From an uncultured Desulfosporosinus sp. (GTDB taxonomy: Bacteria; Bacillota; Desulfitobacteriia; Desulfitobacteriales; Desulfitobacteriaceae): a stretch of 64,000 nt of DNA. The notes under the pieces are model-generated. The model was not told the DNA's origin and searched no databases. It was given only the letters and a program-made list of their open reading frames with translations. A program made the translations under genes and the position numbers. This document shows positions 1-9,069 of the stretch, one piece after another. The stretch covers positions 48,638-112,637 of the forward strand of contig CAKMJS010000054.1 in the NCBI GenBank assembly GCA_927405585.1. The letters are read 5' to 3'. Every line of letters begins with the position of its first letter. Positions within the stretch are counted from its first letter, which is position 1.

Positions 1-2045
1 TACACGGACATCTCTTTGGTGCCGGATATACAGACTTAACGGCTACCCTTCCTGCCTTGAAAATTTTATTAGTTATTAGTGTTTTAGGGTCACTTTTAGC
101 CTTTCTTTCACTGGCTTCAAGTGAAGCACGTTTATTAACTTTACCAGTAACGGGTATTTTTATCGTTGGATTTTTAATCAATGGAATTATCCCGGCACTT
201 ATTCAATCATTTGTCGTCACCCCGAACGAGCTCAGCAAAGAACAGGCGTATATTCAACATGAGATTGCCTTGACACGATTTGGGTATGGCTTAGACAAGA
301 TTACTGAAATTGACTATCCAGGGAACACACCCATCACAATCAACGCTTTGAAAGCAGATCAGTCGACACTTAACAATATTCGCTTAAACGATGCTAGACC
401 CATGTTACAAACCTATAACCAAAAACAGGCCATTCGTCTCTATTACAAGTTTCATGATATAGATATCGACAGGTATACAGTCAATGGGGAGTACCGGCAA
501 GTTATGATTGGCCCTCGAGAAATCTCAACCCCTGATTTAGAAGCCAGTGCCAAGACATTTGTGAATATGCGTTTCAAATATACGCACGGTTTCGGAGCAT
601 CCGCTTCGTTTGCCAATGCCGTCACCTCTGAAGGTCAACCCTCCTTTGCCATTAAAGAAGTCCCTCCTGTCAGTGATTTTAAGGAATTCAAGATGACAGA
701 GCCACGGATTTATTACGGTGAATTAACGGATGACTGGGTCGTAGCTAATACTGCTGTTAAAGAATTTGATTACCCCCAAGGTAATGAAAATGCCGAAAAT
801 TCTTATCAAGGTAAAACGGGGATTGCTTTAACCCCTCTTAATAAGCTGATGCTTTCCCTTCGCCATGCAACCCCGCGCTTTTATCTTGCCACTCAGGTAA
901 CCCCTGAGAGCAAAATGCTTTTGTACCGAAATATACAAGAACGCGTTCAAAAGTTAGCGCCGTTTTTAACCTATGATTCAGACCCCTATATCGTCATCGA
1001 TGGAGGCCGTCTCAAGTGGATTATCGATGCTTACACTACCTCCGATGCCCTTCCTTACTCTAGCATCTACCCTAGTCAAGATTTTAACTATATCCGGAAC
1101 TCTGTCAAAGTAATCATCGATGCCTATGACGGAACAGTTGATTTTTATGCAATTGATTCTAAAGATCCCATTCTAATGACTTATATGAAAATATTCCCCG
1201 GCGTATTTAAAGACATAGCCACCCTGTCACCGAGTTTGATAAGCCACCTTCGATATCCTGAAACACTTTTTACTGTTCAAAGTACTATGCTTAAAACCTT
1301 CCATATGACCAATGCCCCTGTTTTCTATAATAAAGAAGATTCTTGGGCTGTTGCCAAGGAACTCTTTAATGCGGATCCCCAAGATGTAGCACCCTATTAC
1401 ACGATCATGAAAATTCCGGGAGAGGATAAACCGGAGTTTGTTCTCATGTTACCCTTCACACCAGCATCCAGTGCAACCAATTCACGAAACAACATGATTG
1501 CTTGGATGGCTGCTCGCATGGATGGGGAGCATTATGGAGAGCTATTGCTCTATAAACTGCCTAAGAATATTGAAGTTGACGGTCCGTTGCAAATCGAATC
1601 AAGAATTGATCAAGACCCAAGAATATCGGAACAGCTTTCTTTGTGGGATCAAAAAGGCTCACGCGTAATTCGAGGAAATCTCTTAGCTCTTCCCATCGGA
1701 GGAAACTTTCTCTATGTAGAACCAATCTATTTACAATCAGATAAAGAAGGTAGTATACCGGAAATGAAACGAGTAGTACTCGCTTATCAAGATAAGTTAG
1801 TGATGACCGATAACTTAGGTTTAGCTTTAACACAACTCTTTGGAGACGAGGCACCTCAACCTATAACCCCAGGACAAAGCATACCTCTTCCTGTTCCAGC
1901 TCCTCAAGTACAAATACCAACTGATCCGAATGTATCGAACATGACTTCAATCATTGATCAGATGAATCAAATCCGTACCTTACTCGATAATCTGGAAACT
2001 CAACTTAAAGGATTAGAGAATGATTCCAGTAAGGTTGCAGAGTAA
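1..2045 (+). CDS. UPF0182 family membrane protein, 3' part
   Basis: The reading frame is open to the left window edge (first full codon at base 3), so the N-terminal part lies outside. The visible part begins with a phrase typical of UPF0182 (COG1615), GAGYTDLTATLPALK, followed by a hydrophobic stretch that is probably the last of the family's N-terminal membrane helices. A long soluble, presumably extracytoplasmic region follows, with family-like segments such as FNYIRNSVKVIIDAYDG and the C-terminal proline-rich tail. Family members are about 900 residues, so roughly a quarter to a third is missing here. Function of the family is unknown. An apparent TTG start at 57 is internal and should not be used. 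A terminator-like hairpin follows at 2051-2080. Confidence 0.9.
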   Translation, partial: HGHLFGAGYTDLTATLPALKILLVISVLGSLLAFLSLASSEARLLTLPVTGIFIVGFLINGIIPALIQSFVVTPNELSKEQAYIQHEIALTRFGYGLDKITEIDYPGNTPITINALKADQSTLNNIRLNDARPMLQTYNQKQAIRLYYKFHDIDIDRYTVNGEYRQVMIGPREISTPDLEASAKTFVNMRFKYTHGFGASASFANAVTSEGQPSFAIKEVPPVSDFKEFKMTEPRIYYGELTDDWVVANTAVKEFDYPQGNENAENSYQGKTGIALTPLNKLMLSLRHATPRFYLATQVTPESKMLLYRNIQERVQKLAPFLTYDSDPYIVIDGGRLKWIIDAYTTSDALPYSSIYPSQDFNYIRNSVKVIIDAYDGTVDFYAIDSKDPILMTYMKIFPGVFKDIATLSPSLISHLRYPETLFTVQSTMLKTFHMTNAPVFYNKEDSWAVAKELFNADPQDVAPYYTIMKIPGEDKPEFVLMLPFTPASSATNSRNNMIAWMAARMDGEHYGELLLYKLPKNIEVDGPLQIESRIDQDPRISEQLSLWDQKGSRVIRGNLLALPIGGNFLYVEPIYLQSDKEGSIPEMKRVVLAYQDKLVMTDNLGLALTQLFGDEAPQPITPGQSIPLPVPAPQVQIPTDPNVSNMTSIIDQMNQIRTLLDNLETQLKGLENDSSKVAE

Positions 2046-2050
2046 GGTTA

Positions 2051-2080
2051 GAAGGGAGACATTATAAGTGTCTCCTTTTC
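2051..2080 (+). terminator. Terminator after UPF0182 gene
   Basis: Six bases past the stop codon, GAAGGGAGACA pairs with TGTCTCCTTTTC around a short AT loop. It sits between the plus-strand UPF0182 gene and the convergent OsmC gene. Confidence 0.6.
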
Positions 2081-2128
2081 TAATTATATGTTTGGGTGTG
2101 TGTAGGTTTGCTTTGAGCTATTTGCCCA

Positions 2129-2548
2129 TTAATGTGTGGGATTAATTTCGATCCTGTAAGTGAGATTAGCTGCTTTGTCAATCATGTTGGCAACACTACA
2201 ATATTTTTCCATCGAAAGTTGAGCAGCCCGCTGTAATTTATCTTCAGAAAGTGATTCCCCCCAAAACTTATAAACGACCTCAATATCGATAAATACCCGA
2301 GGATGGTCACTTGCCCGTTCCCCTTCTACCGTCGTTTCAAAGCGTAGAAATTTGACCTTCATTTTTTCAAGAATAGAAACAATATCCATCCCGCTACAAC
2401 CTGCTATCGCCATTAGTAACAGTTCCATGGGATTTGTTCCATGCCCAGTTCCTCCAGCAGTTACGCTCGCATCAATATTTGTCATAACTTTTGTACTTCC
2501 TTCACCTTGAAAGTGCATTCCTTTTATGTACTTAACCGAAACTTTCAT
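2129..2548 (-). CDS. OsmC/Ohr family protein
   Basis: A 139-residue protein of the OsmC superfamily, whose members reduce organic or fatty-acid hydroperoxides with two redox cysteines. Both expected cysteines are present: C51 in IAGCSGMDIVSIL and C117 in MEKYCSVANM, the latter in the conserved helix that pairs with the first. Length is typical. The ATG is preceded by AAAGGAG at good spacing. The subfamily looks closer to the general OsmC/YhfA group than to Ohr, so the substrate is uncertain. It lies 42 bases downstream of the ANTAR regulator on the same strand, so co-transcription is possible. Confidence 0.85.
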   Translation of the reverse strand: MKVSVKYIKGMHFQGEGSTKVMTNIDASVTAGGTGHGTNPMELLLMAIAGCSGMDIVSILEKMKVKFLRFETTVEGERASDHPRVFIDIEVVYKFWGESLSEDKLQRAAQLSMEKYCSVANMIDKAANLTYRIEINPTH

Positions 2549-2590
2549 TCATAAGACTCCTTTCAATCAAATGTTCAAGTAATGTATTCG

Positions 2591-3175
2591 TTACTCAATA
2601 TGTTCTGGCACCCACGTACCCTTAATGACATCTTGAGCAATCCTACGTAATGATTTGCGCGTTGTCATCGCTTGTTTACGCAATACAGCATAGGCTGACT
2701 GCTCAGTATAGCCACGTTGTTGAATAAGGGAAAGCATAGCTTGAAAAATAAACTTACGAGTTTTAAGTTCTTCCTCTAATCGTTGAAGCTGCTGAGAGTG
2801 TTCCGACTCCCGTGTATAACGATGCTCAGCAAGCATAATTGCAGCGACTAATTCATGTATTCTCCAAGGGTAAAGTATTACATGATGAGCGTCCTGATTA
2901 ATGACTTCTGATAAAACATGTTGTTCTTCTTGGGTAAGTACGACAATAATAGGACAAAGATGTTGATCAATCAGATTTTGAAAAACATCGGACGAACTAA
3001 GTCCTCGTAAATTCCATCCCATAATGATCAAATCAGGCTCAAATCGGTGAATGAGACGTAATGCTTCCATCCCATTATCTGTCGTGGCAAGAACCTGGTA
3101 ATTTGCCAACGGTAGCATAGATTTAATCTCCTGATTTAAGGAGTCTTTTTCTGATACTAATATAGCCCTCTTCAT
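2591..3175 (-). CDS. ANTAR-domain antiterminator with degenerate receiver
   Basis: A 194-residue protein: N-terminal CheY-like fold (about 1-120), a helical linker, and a C-terminal ANTAR RNA-binding domain (about 130-190) recognisable from the pattern LIQQRGYTEQSAYAVLRKQA and the following RIAQDVIKG. ANTAR proteins bind twin-hairpin RNA and prevent termination. The receiver half lacks key residues: the phosphoacceptor aspartate position reads IIMGWNLRG where MDxxMPG is expected, the acidic pair near the N-terminus is VSEKD, and the conserved lysine before a proline is replaced (LYPW instead of KPF). It is therefore probably not controlled by ordinary phosphorylation. Target RNAs are unknown. 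Confidence 0.85.
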   Translation of the reverse strand: MKRAILVSEKDSLNQEIKSMLPLANYQVLATTDNGMEALRLIHRFEPDLIIMGWNLRGLSSSDVFQNLIDQHLCPIIVVLTQEEQHVLSEVINQDAHHVILYPWRIHELVAAIMLAEHRYTRESEHSQQLQRLEEELKTRKFIFQAMLSLIQQRGYTEQSAYAVLRKQAMTTRKSLRRIAQDVIKGTWVPEHIE

Positions 3176-3333
3176 TATAAATCACTCTTTTCATAAACTT
3201 CAATAATCACTTGCGACGTCTTCGAGAAGGTTATATATTTGTTCCCCTTAATCTTTCTACAATGGAATCGAATTTCCCTGCTATGTAAAAAGCGCTCGAT
3301 ATTGAGCGCATTCGTTCGGATTATGAGTGTTAG

Positions 3334-4098
3334 TTACTTTGCAACTGCTCCAATTACCTCTTCTGAAGCACTATATTCCTGGTCTTCTTGTATAAAAGGT
3401 TGAGTAGGCGTTGTGGTGACTAATCTTAGTGGAAAAATGAAGATTATTAAGGCAACCCCAGCAATTGCGAGAGCAAGATATTGGAGCGACAATACAAAGA
3501 AGACAACAGAGGCAAGTTTAGAAGGGGTCCCTATTGCATAGCTATACTGTTGCACAGATTTATAATTGGAATTAAGTAGCTGATTCCAGCTTTGTTCCGA
3601 TTCAGTTGCCTCACTTTTGCTTGATCTTATCCAGACTGGTTTTCCTTCGTAATCTACAGAATTCATGAGTTGCTGTCCAGTTTTATAATATTTATCTAAA
3701 GAAGACATGAAGATAAACCCCTTGACAGTAGAAATTCTAACCATCTCCACAGGTGTGCCGGTAATGGCAACCTTTGTATAGGACCTTTCAATTCTTAGAA
3801 CATCATCATGACTAATATTAACGGGTCCTCTATCGGTAATAACAGTAAACAATCCTCGGTCGACCAATTCAATGTTAGAAACCTTAACATCTAAAAACCG
3901 CAAACTCACAACTGACAATATGATTACTAAGATGCAAATAAGAATTACCATTCCCGCAATGCATTCTCGATCTAGCTGTCTGTCTTTAATAACCACAGTA
4001 ATCACGTCCTTACTTCTGCCATTTCTATGCCTAAGACTAAACTCCATTAAGTTAAGGTTCAGAAATAAATAATTGTACATACGTGTAATTTCTGTCAA
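3334..4098 (-). CDS. Unrecognised two-helix membrane protein
   Basis: A 254-residue protein I do not recognise. It has one strong hydrophobic helix near residues 47-70 (GMVILICILVIILSVVSLRF), a soluble region of about 110 residues with a beta-rich look, and a second hydrophobic stretch of about 30 residues around 195-230, then a short acidic tail. The soluble loop would face outside if the first helix inserts as a signal anchor. The start is uncertain: the TTG at 4098 has no convincing ribosome site, and a GTG shortly before the first helix (codon 32, around base 4005, after AAGGAC) is an alternative. It lies next to another unrecognised membrane protein on the same strand. Confidence 0.6.
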   Translation of the reverse strand: MTEITRMYNYLFLNLNLMEFSLRHRNGRSKDVITVVIKDRQLDRECIAGMVILICILVIILSVVSLRFLDVKVSNIELVDRGLFTVITDRGPVNISHDDVLRIERSYTKVAITGTPVEMVRISTVKGFIFMSSLDKYYKTGQQLMNSVDYEGKPVWIRSSKSEATESEQSWNQLLNSNYKSVQQYSYAIGTPSKLASVVFFVLSLQYLALAIAGVALIIFIFPLRLVTTTPTQPFIQEDQEYSASEEVIGAVAK

Positions 4099-4276
4099 CC
4101 TAAGACTAGTTTAACCACAAATCTCGATGTACTATGAATATTTATATAAAAATATTTAAAAAGTATAAAAGGCTATAAAGAGGCAACCTGCGCTCAATAT
4201 AACCTTTTATACTTTGTTTTATCATGTTTCATTGTTAAGATTACATGATTGGATATTAATTGGTCTTGTAGCCACT

Positions 4277-4978
4277 TTATTGATTCTCCAACTTTTTTCT
4301 AAACTTAGTAAGAAATTGTAGAAGTTCATTTGGTGAGTAGGTTAGAGGATTATTACTCTTAGTTCCGGTACTAGCAAGTGGTTTAGATCCCGTAGATTCT
4401 GGTGGAACAACCGAACGCACAAAAATTGTAGAAAGCAAACCAAGTATAAGAAGCGGTAGTGCTCCTCTTATTCCAGGAAAGGTGAGTATGGGAATAAACA
4501 TCGCTACACTAGGCGTAAAAGGCTTTGTTGAATAATCTGCAGAGAAATATATTGAAATAACTAGGGGTGCTTCTGGAGTAGTGACAGTTACAAGGGTTGG
4601 GATAGTTGCTCCTTCAATCTGTTCATCTGAGCCAGTAATATTTCTACTATTGATTATTAGGTTATGGATAGGAGAGGGGCCAGATCCGTTGGCTATCCAG
4701 CGCAAGAACTCTTGAAGTTCGGTAAGAGGTATTTGCACTGTCTGTCCATTACTTGCGTTAAGAATGGGTAGGCTTTTAAGACTCAGTAGATGCTTAGCAA
4801 TGAAGAGTAAGACTTCTGATGCGATTATAACTATAGAAGATGCTAAAACACGTCCAATCAGGATAGGTTGAGCAAATATAAGGGAAGAACTCCCCACCAC
4901 TGAACTGATAGGTACGGATACACCTATCCCCATGCTAAGTGGATCACCCCTAAGGCTACTTGGCTGATTTCCAGACAT
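4277..4978 (-). CDS. Unrecognised membrane protein
   Basis: A 233-residue protein with no family I can name. There is a hydrophobic segment at about residues 43-65 (VLASSIVIIASEVLLFIAKHL) and another at about 155-190, separated by a soluble part of about 100 residues. The C-terminus is polar, ending in a basic stretch. The ATG follows AGGGGGCG at plausible spacing. It is on the same strand as the membrane protein at 3334-4098, separated by 178 AT-rich bases, and both have a similar two-helix layout, which hints at a shared role. Confidence 0.6.
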   Translation of the reverse strand: MSGNQPSSLRGDPLSMGIGVSVPISSVVGSSSLIFAQPILIGRVLASSIVIIASEVLLFIAKHLLSLKSLPILNASNGQTVQIPLTELQEFLRWIANGSGPSPIHNLIINSRNITGSDEQIEGATIPTLVTVTTPEAPLVISIYFSADYSTKPFTPSVAMFIPILTFPGIRGALPLLILGLLSTIFVRSVVPPESTGSKPLASTGTKSNNPLTYSPNELLQFLTKFRKKLENQ

Positions 4979-5060
4979 TACAATCGCCCCCTATAGCAAT
5001 ATATGGTAATATTTAGGGAGGTGTACTGAAAATTAATTAAAGTTAATCGAATATTTTTGA

Positions 5061-5792
5061 CTATGTAATACGTAGGCGGTTTTTTCGACGTGTCGCTAAA
5101 TATTCCAGTACTCGTTCAGGAGAAGTATTAAGAATCTGATGCTCTTGAACCCCTACCTCATGAATTAGTTCGAGAGCATGGCTAAAATCACCGACCCGAT
5201 CCCAGAAATGGGCATCACTTCCCAAGATAACAGGACCTTTATACTGCACCATGTAACGGGCAAATCGTCGGCAATTATCCCAAGCTCCTCTTTTTTCCTT
5301 AGCTAGTGAACTGTTGTTTATCTCGACTGGGACATTTAATTGTGCGGACATATGAGCAATGAGTTCTAAATCCATATCAAACTGTGGTCGCCCTGGATGC
5401 ACCATCATATCAGTATAAGGATTTCTCATAGCCCTGGTATAAGCCTTTGTATTTTGTTCAGATGTACCTCCGGGATAACATATTTCATGCAGTCCAACAA
5501 GTACAAGTTTCATTCGAGATAAATACTCTATAGGAATATCTAATCTTCCGTCATAGTTGGTTATATTTGCTTCTACTCCGGGTAAAATTCTTACCCCGTA
5601 AAGATCTTCAGGGAGGATTGATAAATTTCCAAAATGATAAAGCTGTGGTGCACCGGGCATACTCGGGCCATGATCTGTCATGCCCAGCAATTCAATTCCT
5701 TTACGCGAGGCAGCTAGTGCGTTTTCAGAAAGGGTACTGTAGGCATGCCCACTTGACACGGTATGCGTATGTAAATCGACTTTTATATCCAT
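5061..5792 (-). CDS. PHP-domain phosphoesterase, YcdX-like
   Basis: A 243-residue member of the PHP (polymerase and histidinol phosphatase) superfamily, closest in layout to YcdX-type metal-dependent phosphatases. Metal-binding motifs are visible in order: DLHTHT at residues 6-11, MTDHG near 41, the VHPGRP motif in mid-protein, and GSDAHF near the C-terminus. The start is taken at 5792 because GAGGTG lies 4 bases upstream; an in-frame GTG four codons earlier overlaps that ribosome site. Likely hydrolyses a phosphate ester, but the substrate cannot be told from sequence. Confidence 0.85.
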   Translation of the reverse strand: MDIKVDLHTHTVSSGHAYSTLSENALAASRKGIELLGMTDHGPSMPGAPQLYHFGNLSILPEDLYGVRILPGVEANITNYDGRLDIPIEYLSRMKLVLVGLHEICYPGGTSEQNTKAYTRAMRNPYTDMMVHPGRPQFDMDLELIAHMSAQLNVPVEINNSSLAKEKRGAWDNCRRFARYMVQYKGPVILGSDAHFWDRVGDFSHALELIHEVGVQEHQILNTSPERVLEYLATRRKNRLRIT

Positions 5793-5833
5793 ATAACACC
5801 TCACTAGAGAGTATTATATCCCTAATGAAGGCA

Positions 5834-5873
5834 AATAAAAATAAGTGCTACCCCACAAGCACTTATTTTTATT
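5834..5873. terminator. Bidirectional-type terminator hairpin
   Basis: A perfect 16-bp stem (5834-5849 with 5858-5873) and an 8-base loop. The outer part of the stem is A-rich on one side and T-rich on the other, as in bidirectional intrinsic terminators. It follows the stop of the minus-strand gene 5885-6463 and precedes the PHP gene. Confidence 0.75.
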
Positions 5874-5884
5874 ATATTTTATGA

Positions 5885-6463
5885 TTATTGTTTTTTAACG
5901 GTTGAAGGAACTTTAACCGTTGTATCCACTGTGAAGCGAAAACTCGCCTCCGTAGCTTGATCAACGCCCCCTACAGGATTAGGTTTGATGCTTAAGGTCA
6001 TTAGATGCTGTCCAGCTGTAGCGCTTTTCCCTGCTGCGTCACCTAATATTTTAATTTGTCGGAAAGCTACTCGAGCCGTGGCTCCCGGTTCTAAGGAGGG
6101 TAGTGTACCAGGGGAAGTTATTTTATTTGTATCATCTCCAACAAGTGTTACTTGCAATTCTACTGGTACGTTGGTCATTTTTTTGGCAGTTGTATTTTGG
6201 ACAGTCGCAATTAGGTCAAACGTTTTTGTTGTGATTACTTGTGCCCCTTTTAAGGTCACGCTTCCATAAGTTAGATCCTGGACTATCGATGCGGGTTCGA
6301 CTGTAATACTAAGCATTTTAATTTCTGGAACATCGTTAACTTTGCTCACACTTGCATTCGTGTTTTGCCAGAATGATAATCCAGCATACCCAATCAGACA
6401 AATCGCAACAATACTGAAGACCATGACGAAGTATTTTCGGTTAATCGCAATAATTTTAGCCAT
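5885..6463 (-). CDS. Membrane-anchored exported protein, Ig-like domain
   Basis: A 192-residue protein with a basic N-terminus and one hydrophobic helix at about residues 12-32 (VMVFSIVAICLIGYAGLSF), a signal anchor or uncleaved signal. The remaining part is beta-rich, with the look of a CARDB/Ig-like fold: paired strands around TFDLIATVQNTTAKKMTNVPVE and a later segment LEPGATARVAFRQIKI. No cysteine or catalytic motif is visible. It has a strong ribosome site (AGGAGG). It probably acts at the outer membrane face; the function is unknown. Confidence 0.65.
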   Translation of the reverse strand: MAKIIAINRKYFVMVFSIVAICLIGYAGLSFWQNTNASVSKVNDVPEIKMLSITVEPASIVQDLTYGSVTLKGAQVITTKTFDLIATVQNTTAKKMTNVPVELQVTLVGDDTNKITSPGTLPSLEPGATARVAFRQIKILGDAAGKSATAGQHLMTLSIKPNPVGGVDQATEASFRFTVDTTVKVPSTVKKQ

Positions 6464-6506
6464 AGCTGAACACCTCCTATTAAATTAGAGATTTAATCCC
6501 TTTAAA

Positions 6507-6543
6507 AAACCTATGCATGTCTTTTAAGGACATGCATAGGTTT
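6507..6543. terminator. Terminator hairpin after dnaI-like gene
   Basis: A perfect 15-bp stem (6507-6521 with 6529-6543) and a 7-base loop, between the stop of the dnaI-like gene and the start of the exported protein. It would separate the two transcription units. Confidence 0.75.
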
Positions 6544-6564
6544 AGAAATATATTTTTTTACCAG

Positions 6565-7422
6565 TTACTTTTTTCCTTCTCGTTCATGATACATCTGATG
6601 GCGAATATCTTTTTCAACCGATAAACGAAAGATCCTTGACGATTGAATTATCCGAGAGGTTGTACGTACCCCAATATACTCTTCCATTTCATCAAGCGAA
6701 AGATTTGAAGTAATAATGGTAGGTAGCAACTCGTTCATACGATAATTAATAATTGAATAGATCCGATTTCGAGTCCAGTCGGTATAATTATGTGCTCCTA
6801 AATCATCAAGTATAAGAAATGGAATCGTACGAGCAGTGTCCAGTAAATCTATTTCATTGATTTCTGACTTATAAGTTGCCCTTAATTCATCCAAAAGATC
6901 AGGTACGACTAAGAATAAAACTTGAAGTTGTGCTTCCATGAGTTCATTGGCAATGGACGCCGCTAAAAATGTTTTTCCCGTACCTACTGGACCAGTGAAT
7001 AGAATTCCCAACCCATGAGGGTTGACCTTACACTCCTCAACAAAACTCTTAGAGGCATCCAGTGCTCTTGTCGCCGCTTCACGATGTGATTGATCTGCCT
7101 TATCCTGTGTGTAATAATCGAACCTAAATTTATCTAGACGACACTTCATTAATTCACGTGAGATCCGAGCATTGCGAAACTGATTTTCTATTTTTCTTAT
7201 TTGCATACAACTACATGGATAGGCAACATCCCCTTCAAGAACGATCCCCCGATCTTGACATATAGCACATTTAAAAACCTCAACTTGATTTGGTTGATTA
7301 GTCGCATTGTATTTATCGTGAGCTGAGGTATTTAATTTAGAGTTAAGCGCGGTTTCTAAGTTGGGATTATGTGTTTTAAGGGCTGACACATTACTTTTCA
7401 AGATATCTTTTATACTTTTCAT
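6565..7422 (-). CDS. DnaI/DnaC-like replicative helicase loader
   Basis: A 285-residue AAA+ ATPase of the DnaC/DnaI type, which loads the replicative helicase onto DNA. Four cysteines (52, 55, 70, 72) form a likely zinc site (CAIC and CSCMQ), as in this family. Walker A is GPVGTGKT at 144-151, followed by Walker B FLILDDLG and a sensor segment IITSNLS. The N-terminal 50 residues probably contact the helicase. The ATG follows AAGGAGG. It lies 55 bases downstream of the DnaD-domain gene on the same strand, the usual pairing in Firmicutes, supporting a role in replication initiation or restart. Confidence 0.88.
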   Translation of the reverse strand: MKSIKDILKSNVSALKTHNPNLETALNSKLNTSAHDKYNATNQPNQVEVFKCAICQDRGIVLEGDVAYPCSCMQIRKIENQFRNARISRELMKCRLDKFRFDYYTQDKADQSHREAATRALDASKSFVEECKVNPHGLGILFTGPVGTGKTFLAASIANELMEAQLQVLFLVVPDLLDELRATYKSEINEIDLLDTARTIPFLILDDLGAHNYTDWTRNRIYSIINYRMNELLPTIITSNLSLDEMEEYIGVRTTSRIIQSSRIFRLSVEKDIRHQMYHEREGKK

Positions 7423-7477
7423 CTTGCTTCTACCTCCTTAAAAGTAACGCTTTATTATGAATACTTGTTCTATGAAA

Positions 7478-8260
7478 CTACAAGTAGAAATTGTCATATT
7501 TATTGGACCCTGTTTTCGGTACTAGATTTTTGGGCTTTGTAGTCTTCTTCTCTTGTCGGGATTGAAAATAGGCATCTTCCGCTTCAATTTCTGTTCGTGT
7601 ACGAAGTCCCTTCTTCTCCCATTCTCGAAGAATAGAATCGAGATAGCGAAAGTTTCGAATACCAGCACTTACTCCTCTTCTCAATGCTTCAATAATTAGT
7701 TCCTCGGAAAAATGAGATGAAAGCCAACGATCAATGTTTTCACACTCAAGGCGAGTGAGCAGTCGGCCTAATTCTTGCTCAAAAGTATGGACTAAGTTTT
7801 CCATTGACGAATTTATTGGAGTAGCAATCGATTGCGATGTAGATTGGGATTGCTTCAGGTTCCGTTCTTCATCTAATTGTTGAGAACGCTCAATGGCCCA
7901 TAGTTCGGCAAGTTCATCAATAAGTTTAACAAAACTATAAGTATTACTCCATTTTTGGTCTATAGGATTCCAATACCTTTCAATCGTGAGTAATTTTCGT
8001 TCAACCAATTGGCCCAAAACTTCCTCAATCTCGCTTGAAGTAGCGGTCATTCGATCAGCCAAGGTGGCAATTGAAGGATATGGATTTGATTCAGATTCAC
8101 AGAGAATCTGAATCAATACCATCATCTCACGATCATTCAAGCCAATTCTTACATAATGGGTTAAAAGATATTTGGGAATCGATACTACACCGGAAAAGAA
8201 AAGAGCTTGTGTAAAGCTCCCATAAACGCTGACTTTATTCATTGGACGCACACTCCCCAT
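7478..8260 (-). CDS. DnaD-domain primosome protein
   Basis: A 260-residue protein with an N-terminal winged-helix region (about 25-110, GLNDREMMVLIQILCES) and a C-terminal DnaD/DnaB_2 domain (about 155-225, ending ILREWEKKGL, close to the YxxxILxxW signature). DnaD proteins remodel DNA and recruit the helicase loader during replication initiation. The tail is basic. The start may instead be the ATG seven codons in, which has GGGGAG upstream; the first ATG has a weaker TAGGGA. It is placed just before the dnaI-like gene and likely forms one operon with it. Confidence 0.85.
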   Translation of the reverse strand: MGSVRPMNKVSVYGSFTQALFFSGVVSIPKYLLTHYVRIGLNDREMMVLIQILCESESNPYPSIATLADRMTATSSEIEEVLGQLVERKLLTIERYWNPIDQKWSNTYSFVKLIDELAELWAIERSQQLDEERNLKQSQSTSQSIATPINSSMENLVHTFEQELGRLLTRLECENIDRWLSSHFSEELIIEALRRGVSAGIRNFRYLDSILREWEKKGLRTRTEIEAEDAYFQSRQEKKTTKPKNLVPKTGSNKYDNFYL

Positions 8261-8465
8261 GTTCCCTATAAGAAATTACCCTAAATAATTCTTCTCTTTT
8301 TGTTTATAATCCTCCTATAAATAGGGTAACAAAGATTTTTATGCTAAATAAAGACTCTATCAAACAGAAATTATAAAAATAGCTCGATATATTTTCCTTA
8401 TTATGGAAGGACAATGAGCACTCTTTGGAGTATATAGTTTACAAATAAACTTAGGAGGATGAAAT

Positions 8466-9056
8466 ATGGACTTTCGGCAAGAACTCGTTGATATCATAAC
8501 TAAATCTGGTGCCCATCCTGCTTATGGGGTTAACCATTGTTTTAGAGTCTATCATATGGCCAAAGAGCTCTCTAATGGTATACCTCTAGATGACGAGGTT
8601 CTTTATACAGCAGCAATGTTACATGACATAGGAAAATACCCCGTCTATGCACTCAAAAACATTGATCACGCTTTGCGATCTAAAGGGGTGACATCAAACC
8701 TTCTACAACAGATGATGTTTTCTCCCATCAAGTTGCCGATTGTTTTAGATGCTGTAGAAAACCACATGTATTACTCCGAACCAGGACGAAGTGATGAGGC
8801 AGTCTATTTACGAGATTCAGATATATTGGATAATTTCGGAAATATTGGCTTAATGCGGTTATTTAGTTTAGTAGGTCACGATGAATTAGTTATGACAACT
8901 GAAAATGCGGTCGACAGAGCCCGTCTCTTTGCTGATGCCCTTCCTCGTAAAGTATCAACCAAAGCCGGAAAACGTTTGGCGGTAAAGCGACGTGAAGAAA
9001 CTCTTCGTTTTTTGTCGGGGATTAAACGTCAAACTGCGGAATTTGCTTGGCTTTAA
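8466..9056 (+). CDS. HD-domain phosphohydrolase
   Basis: A 196-residue protein of the HD superfamily of metal-dependent phosphohydrolases. The motif set is visible: H24 in VNHCFRVYHMA, the H53-D54 doublet in MLHDIGKYP, and a later aspartate in DSDILDNFG. It has an excellent ribosome site (TAGGAGG) 7 bases before the ATG. Substrate unknown; such stand-alone HD proteins act on nucleotides or phosphate esters. It is divergent from the dnaD gene and convergent with the metallo-hydrolase gene that ends 13 bases after it. Confidence 0.82.
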   Translation: MDFRQELVDIITKSGAHPAYGVNHCFRVYHMAKELSNGIPLDDEVLYTAAMLHDIGKYPVYALKNIDHALRSKGVTSNLLQQMMFSPIKLPIVLDAVENHMYYSEPGRSDEAVYLRDSDILDNFGNIGLMRLFSLVGHDELVMTTENAVDRARLFADALPRKVSTKAGKRLAVKRREETLRFLSGIKRQTAEFAWL

Positions 9057-9069
9057 TGTATGAAATATT

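Noticed and set aside
6565..8260. Chromosome origin near dnaI/dnaD genes
   Set aside because: No cluster of DnaA boxes or dnaA/dnaN genes seen; these loader genes are often away from oriC.
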